Shown: piece after piece, positions 7,505 to 10,508 of the stretch | Layout of the letters: each line of letters opens with the position of its first letter | Numbering within the stretch: the first letter of the stretch is position 1 | Assembly: GCA_947086625.1 (NCBI GenBank) | Contig: CAMTZV010000010.1 | Coordinates: 1-10,508 of the forward strand | DNA from: an uncultured bacterium | Lineage (GTDB): Bacteria > Bacillota > Clostridia > Lachnospirales > Lachnospiraceae | DNA: 10,508 nucleotides | Reading direction: 5' to 3' | The notes under the pieces: generated by a model | What the model saw: the letters and a program-made list of their open reading frames with translations, nothing else | The model's database searches: none | Told to the model about the DNA's origin: nothing | Program-made: the position numbers and the translations under genes

Positions 7505-8328
7505 AATGTGATTACTTCCCCCGCACGGGCGAACCGTATGTCCGCGTTTTCGTTATTCTGCCGGTACTCCCGCTCAAGTGAGAGCAGCAGCTCATCCTCA
7601 TGCTCCGGCGCATGGTGGAACAAAAGCCCGATCCCCGGCCCAAGCTCGTTTAAGAGCCGGCAGGCACGCGCGATCGCATTGTGTCCGAAGCCGCGGAATT
7701 TTGTATATTCCTGCGGCAAATACTGTGCATCCAGTATTATTATATCGGCATTTTTGGCAAATTCTTTCAGCTCTTTTTCGCTTTTATCGTCCAGCTCACA
7801 GTCCGTCGCATAGACGACGCGCTTACCCCCGCCGCTGAAGCGGTAAAGCGCCACGCCGCCCGGGTGCTTCGCACGCATGCACTCCGCCACCGGCCCGCCG
7901 CCTGCGAGCGGAAACGCCCCGCTTAACTGACGAAACGCAATATTCGCCAGAAACGCCTCCTCGCCCACCGGCCAGAGCGGCTCCCGCATCAGCGCATCGA
8001 TCGCGTTTTTCGGCGGCATCTGGAAGTCTGCGCCGCACACCGTCAGCTTAAAACGCCTGTCATACATCGGCTTCCACATCGGCAGTCCCAGCAGATGATC
8101 CGAGTGGTAGTGCGATAAAAACAGATACCAGGGCAGCGCCCGCTCCATATTCTGATCCTTCAGGCGCAAAAGCCCGCTGCCCGCATCGAGAATGATCCGC
8201 GCATCGTTCCACTCCAGATACACACATGAGGTCGCCCCGCCGAATATCCGGTATTCCTCCCCGTCCGTCGGCACACTTCCGCGCGCGCCTAAAATGTGCA
8301 GCCGAACCTCCGCTTCCTTTTCTTTCAT
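7501..8328 (-). CDS. Metallo-beta-lactamase-fold hydrolase
   Basis: A 275-residue soluble hydrolase of the PhnP/RNase Z-like branch of the metallo-beta-lactamase fold (COG1235-like). Numbered from the ATG at 8328: GARGSVP and FGGATSCVYLEW lie near the start, then ILDAGSG, the metal motif H73-x-H75-x-D77-H78 (LFLSHYHSDH), H155 (AKHPGG), D176 (YATDCE), DAQYLPQEY, H216 (GFGHNA) and HHAPEHEDE at 238-246. All dinuclear-metal ligands are present, so it should be active. Substrates in this branch include phosphodiesters and cyclic nucleotides; the one used here is unknown. An in-frame ATG at 8364 exists but has no ribosome binding site; 8328 has GGAAG 5 bases upstream and removes a basic tail not seen in the family. 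It is the first gene of the four-gene operon, behind a good promoter and a short hairpin. The fold is firm, the function open. Confidence 0.9.
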   Translation of the reverse strand: MKEKEAEVRLHILGARGSVPTDGEEYRIFGGATSCVYLEWNDARIILDAGSGLLRLKDQNMERALPWYLFLSHYHSDHLLGLPMWKPMYDRRFKLTVCGADFQMPPKNAIDALMREPLWPVGEEAFLANIAFRQLSGAFPLAGGGPVAECMRAKHPGGVALYRFSGGGKRVVYATDCELDDKSEKELKEFAKNADIIILDAQYLPQEYTKFRGFGHNAIARACRLLNELGPGIGLLFHHAPEHEDELLLSLEREYRQNNENADIRFARAGEVITL

Positions 8329-8372
8329 ATCCTCTTCCACCACCCGTCGTTTTCCGGCAATCATCAGCCTGC

Positions 8373-8390
8373 GCCAAAGCCCTCTTTGGC
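8373..8390 (-). promoter_or_regulatory. Perfect hairpin in the 5' leader of the signalling operon
   Basis: GCCAAAG-AGGG-CTTTGGC forms a perfect 7-pair stem with a 4-base loop. It lies about 7-25 bases after the predicted transcription start of the hydrolase gene. No T run follows on either strand, so it is not an intrinsic terminator. It could be an operator or an RNA element in the leader. Confidence 0.5.
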
Positions 8391-8403
8391 ACTGTCACTA
8401 CTT

Positions 8404-8432
8404 ATTATAGTACGGGACAAAATATTCGTAAA
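8404..8432 (-). promoter_or_regulatory. Promoter of the four-gene signalling operon
   Basis: The minus strand has a perfect -10 TATAAT (8409-8404), a 17-base spacer and TTTACG (8432-8427) as -35 (4 of 6). This is the best sigma-A-type promoter ahead of the hydrolase gene and would give a leader of about 70 bases. A TTGACA further upstream (about 8441) is too far from this -10 to serve it. Confidence 0.6.
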
Positions 8433-8588
8433 GCCCTTTGTCAAAAAAGGGGTTGTGAGCGGAACGGGTCGTGAATCGTAACAACTGTTTCTGAATTTTG
8501 TATGCGTCCTGCCAACACCTCCCGCCAAATGTTTGTTTTGCTATACAAGCCCGGAGATTTGTATAGACACATTTTTCGGATACCATGC
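8433..8588. other. Divergent intergenic region with an operator-like palindrome
   Basis: This gap lies between the minus-strand signalling operon and the plus-strand Ig-like gene. It holds a perfect palindrome at 8541-8566: CTATACAA, 10 bases, TTGTATAG. The right arm overlaps the -35 area of the plus-strand gene, a typical place for a repressor. The rest (8441-8540) has no convincing gene; a 62-codon minus-strand frame there lacks a ribosome binding site and overlaps both promoters. Confidence 0.5.
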
Positions 8589-8594
8589 TATAAT
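8564..8594 (+). promoter_or_regulatory. Promoter of the Ig-like protein gene (extended -10)
   Basis: The -10 is a perfect TATAAT at 8589-8594 preceded by TGC, an extended -10 that can work with a poor -35. The nearest -35-like hexamer is TAGACA at 8564-8569 with a 19-base spacer. The start would fall near 8601, giving a leader of about 38 bases. Confidence 0.65.
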
Positions 8595-8624
8595 AGGTGA
8601 CAGTTCAAACAGAAAATAAAAAAC

Positions 8625-8630
8625 GGAGGT
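8625..8630 (+). promoter_or_regulatory. Ribosome binding site that fixes the ATG at 8639
   Basis: GGAGGT is 8 bases before the ATG at 8639, an ideal spacing. The next in-frame ATG of the long reading frame, at 8683, has nothing similar. This shows translation is meant to begin at 8639 and exposes the frame problem in the gene that follows. Confidence 0.85.
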
Positions 8631-8638
8631 ACAAAGCA

Positions 8639-9312
8639 ATGAAACATTACAAAAGATCTTATGCGGCGCACTCGCCGCGGCAATGGCACTCACAATGGCG
8701 GCTACGCCGGTTTCCGCAGCCGCAAAGCCGAAGCTCTCAAAGACAAAGCTTTCGATGACGGTGGGCGACACCGCAACCTTAAAGGTCAAAAACGCCGCCA
8801 AAAAGGAAAAGATTACGTGGAAGAGCAACAAGAAGGCCGTTGCCGCCGTCACCGCAAAGGGCAAGGTAACCGCGAAGAAGGCAGGCAAGGCTGTCATCAG
8901 CGCAACCTTGAAAAATGCGAAAAAGACCCTGAAGTGCAGCGTCACCGTTAAGGCAGCTGCAAAGCCCGAAGAGACCACACAGGACATCACCGCTATGCTC
9001 GCAGGTAAGAGCTACGCCGGAAGCGCCGAGGCAATGGGCGTAAAGATGGACGTGCTGAAGCTGACCTTCGGTGATGCGGGAGCCGTAACCGGCGCAATGC
9101 TCGATACGACTTCCATGCAGATGAAGGAATTCACCGGAACCTACACCGCAACGCTCTCCGGCAAGACCGTAACCATCACAGTCACCGCAGCAGACGGCAC
9201 GACGATGACCGAGACACTCACCGTCGTAAAGGACGATTTCTCGGAGCTTTCCGCGACAAAGACCGTGGCCGGCATGGAAATCCCCGTTACGGTTGTGGAA
9301 GTGAAGGAATAA
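8639..9312 (+). CDS. Secreted Ig-like (BIG2) protein with apparent one-base frameshift in the signal peptide
   Basis: The ATG at 8639 has an ideal ribosome binding site but its frame is soon lost (MKHYKRSYAAHS). The long frame, open from before the ATG to the stop at 9312, reads KILCGALAAAMALTMAATPV then SA from 8653. One more A in the run at 8651-8654 would join MKHYKK to it, giving a normal 27-residue signal peptide and a protein of about 224 residues. Numbered from the ATG at 8683, residues 17-90 are a BIG2 Ig-like domain (LSMTVGDTATLKVKN, ITWKSNKKAVAAV, GKVTAKKAGKAVISAT), rich in lysine, and 104-209 form a strand-rich domain I do not recognise (YAGSAEAMGVKMDVLKLTFG, then paired TxTITVTA strands). 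It has no anchor motif, so it is probably secreted or wall-associated. It is either a sequencing or assembly indel or a true frameshift; translation from 8683 would leave a poor signal peptide. Confidence 0.8.
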
Positions 9313-9331
9313 ACCCTTTCTTATTATTAAG

Positions 9332-9363
9332 AAACGAAAAAACGTATGCGTTTTGATTTGTTT
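9332..9363. terminator. Weak AT-rich terminator after the Ig-like gene
   Basis: About 20 bases after the stop, AAAACG-TATG-CGTTTT forms a perfect 6-pair hairpin, with A-rich sequence before it and GATTTGTTT after it. The stem has only two G-C pairs, so it is weak, but its place between convergent genes and A/T flanks on both sides suit a bidirectional terminator. Confidence 0.35.
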
Positions 9364-9370
9364 CCTGCGC

Positions 9371-9412
9371 CGGATGCACGCCGAGAAGCGACATAATCGT
9401 GCTGTGCATCCG
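9371..9412. repeat. Inverted repeat in the convergent intergenic region
   Basis: CGGATGCAC (9371-9379) and GTGCATCCG (9404-9412) are perfect 9-base inverted arms around a 24-base spacer. There is no T run and no nearby transposase. It could be the stem of a small RNA, part of a dispersed intergenic element, or the trace of a lost mobile element; I cannot tell which. Confidence 0.5.
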
Positions 9413-9445
9413 TGCGCATCCTGCCGAAGGCAAATAGTAAACGCA

Positions 9446-9535
9446 ATGGTTCTTTCGTTTCCGTTCACTCCGGAGCAAGAAAAAATTGACAAGCTGAAAG
9501 AAGAAATCGCAGAGTTGAAAAGCAAAATAGCATAA
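9446..9535 (+). other. Tiny coiled-coil ORF, gene remnant or small protein
   Basis: The frame reads MVLSFPFTPEQ, then a 4-3 heptad-like amphipathic helix (KIDKLKEEIAELKSKIA) to the stop at 9535, 29 residues in all. An in-frame ATG at 9353 would give 60 residues but runs through the inverted repeat. No good ribosome binding site precedes either start. The helix looks more protein-like than a random frame, so it may be the tail of a decayed gene or a small protein. The rest of the 9313-9586 gap holds only the hairpin and inverted repeat listed separately. Confidence 0.25.
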
Positions 9536-9586
9536 CAGCTCATTTGTCCCCCCAACCGTCTTGATGCACAAAATATCCGTGTAAAT

Positions 9587-10228
9587 TCAGCATTTCTTTT
9601 CCTGCCCGTGCCGCTCCCGGTACGAGTACACGCACCCGCAATAATTCTGACGGTACATCCCATATTCCCTTGACAGCTCCGTCGAGCGCTTATAGCCGTT
9701 TTTCTTTTTAAAATCCGAGTACAGGTAGCGCACGCCAAGCTCCTCCCCGACCCGCCCGCCGATCTCGTTCAGCTTTTCGGCGTTTTTGAGCGGGCTGATG
9801 GAAAGCGTCGTCGTAAAATAGTCAAAGCCCCGCTCTTTCGCAAGCATTCCCGCCTCCCGCAGCCGCATCTCATAGCACAGAAAGCAGCGTGCGCCGCCCT
9901 CCTTTTCCCCCTCAAACCCCTTTACCGTCCCGTAAAAGCGCGCGGTGTCATAAGCGCCCTCCACAAACGAGACCGGATGGCGCGCCGGAAAGCGCCCGAT
10001 GAACTCCTGCTGCTCGCGCACACGCATCGCGTACTCCTCCCTCGGATAGATGTTCGGATTGTAATAAAAAACCGTGATAAAAAAATAATCGGACAGATAT
10101 TCGAGCACATAGCTGCTGCACGGCGCACAGCAGCTGTGCAGAAAAAGAGTCGGCGCGCATCCGCCTGCCGCGCCGATCTTGTCTATTATATGATCCAATT
10201 CTTTCTGATAATTTCTGACCGCGTTCAT
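9587..10228 (-). CDS. queH: Epoxyqueuosine reductase QueH
   Basis: A 213-residue enzyme of the QueH (formerly DUF208) family, which reduces epoxyqueuosine to queuosine in tRNA, the last step of queuosine making, replacing the unrelated QueG. Family cysteines are all present: C33-C34 and C37 in LFLHSCCAPCSSYVLEYL, C115 and C118 in GARCFLCYEMRL, and C197 and C199 in YCGCVYS. The adjacent CC pair and the CxxC are the expected 4Fe-4S ligands. Other family landmarks are YYNPNIYPREEY (55-66), YFTTTLSISPLKN (137-149) and the late KKKNGYKRS (174-182). The length is normal. The start is 9 bases after the carB stop with only a weak ribosome binding site, so translation is probably coupled to carB. No other queuosine gene is in the window. 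It ends in a convergent gap facing the Ig-like gene, with no clear terminator. Confidence 0.95.
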   Translation of the reverse strand: MNAVRNYQKELDHIIDKIGAAGGCAPTLFLHSCCAPCSSYVLEYLSDYFFITVFYYNPNIYPREEYAMRVREQQEFIGRFPARHPVSFVEGAYDTARFYGTVKGFEGEKEGGARCFLCYEMRLREAGMLAKERGFDYFTTTLSISPLKNAEKLNEIGGRVGEELGVRYLYSDFKKKNGYKRSTELSREYGMYRQNYCGCVYSYRERHGQEKKC

Positions 10229-10237
10229 ATCGCTTAC

Positions 10238-10508
10238 CTAACCCCGTCTCGCGATCGACGCGATATCAATCAGCGTCAATTCTCCCTGGCTCGCCGCATT
10301 TTCCAGACTGGTCACCAGCGCAGCCGCCGTGTCCATGGCCGTGATACAGTTCACACCCGTCTCAATGGAAGTCCGTCGGATCAGGAAACCGTCCCTGCTC
10401 TTATCCCGTCCCTGTGTGGGGGTGTCAATCACCAAATCAATCTTATGCCCCAGAATCAAATCCATCACCGTAGGCGATTCCTGTGAAATCTTGTTCACCT
10501 TTCTCGCC
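10238..10508 (-). CDS. carB: Carbamoyl-phosphate synthase large subunit, C-terminal part (5' end off window)
   Basis: The last 90 or so residues of CarB, which with CarA makes carbamoyl phosphate for arginine and pyrimidines. The visible part is the C-terminal MGS-like allosteric domain: VNKISQESPTVMDLI, then DLVIDTPTQGRD and RDGFLIRR, which form the phosphate-binding and effector site, and NCITAMDTAAALVTSL. The frame is open to the window edge, so the GTG at 10498 is an internal valine and not a start. The domain ends normally at RRG, then TAG. The effector in this family is usually UMP or ornithine; which applies here cannot be read from this piece. queH follows 9 bases later. Confidence 0.95.
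   Translation of the reverse strand, partial: ARKVNKISQESPTVMDLILGHKIDLVIDTPTQGRDKSRDGFLIRRTSIETGVNCITAMDTAAALVTSLENAASQGELTLIDIASIARRG

Noticed and set aside
8398..8586. 62-codon minus-strand frame in the divergent gap
   Set aside because: It has no ribosome binding site, overlaps both promoters and the palindrome, and shows no recognisable protein pattern.
8645..8660. Programmed -1 ribosomal frameshift in the Ig-like gene
   Set aside because: The site reads TAC AAA AGA, which lacks a slippery XXXYYYZ heptamer, and no downstream stem or pseudoknot is evident. An indel is simpler.
8779..9738. Minus-strand open frame of 319 codons across the Ig-like gene and into queH
   Set aside because: It is antisense to a clear BIG2 domain and overlaps the end of queH in another frame; its Cys/Arg-rich composition is that of a shadow frame.

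Overview
The window looks like a chromosomal segment of a fairly GC-rich member of the Clostridia, probably Lachnospiraceae-like. The reasons are strong AGGAGG-type ribosome binding sites, secreted proteins with Gram-positive style signal peptides, a QueH-type epoxyqueuosine reductase, a ferredoxin-tailed aldo/keto reductase, and AT-rich intergenic gaps between GC-rich genes. This placement comes from protein style only and was not checked by any search. Nearly everything is on the minus strand; one gene is on the plus strand. No tRNA, rRNA, CRISPR array, transposase or phage gene was seen.

Read in the direction of minus-strand transcription (high to low coordinates): (i) 10508-9587 holds the end of carB and queH, a housekeeping pair 9 bases apart. 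(ii) 9586-8365 holds a convergent gap with inverted repeats and a tiny coiled-coil ORF, then a plus-strand gene for a secreted Ig-like (BIG2) protein whose signal peptide is broken by an apparent one-base frameshift, then a rich divergent promoter region. (iii) 8328-2825 is a tight four-gene signalling operon: a metallo-beta-lactamase-fold hydrolase, a GAF-HD-GYP phosphodiesterase, a secreted FecR-domain protein with a proline-rich linker, and a membrane CHASE2 adenylate cyclase. (iv) 2715-1705 encodes a secreted six-bladed NHL propeller. (v) 1691-498 is an aldo/keto reductase with two 4Fe-4S motifs behind a promoter of MerR-activated design. (vi) 428-1 is the start of a LytTR DNA-binding protein that appears to run into a receiver domain off the window edge.

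The most interesting unit is the four-gene operon. It joins an enzyme that should make cAMP, an enzyme that should degrade c-di-GMP, a possible further phosphodiesterase, and an extracellular FecR protein next to the extracellular CHASE2 sensor. My reading is that the FecR protein (and perhaps the NHL propeller) helps the CHASE2 domain sense an outside signal, and that the operon changes two second messengers together. The domain calls are well supported by motifs; the joint function is inference.
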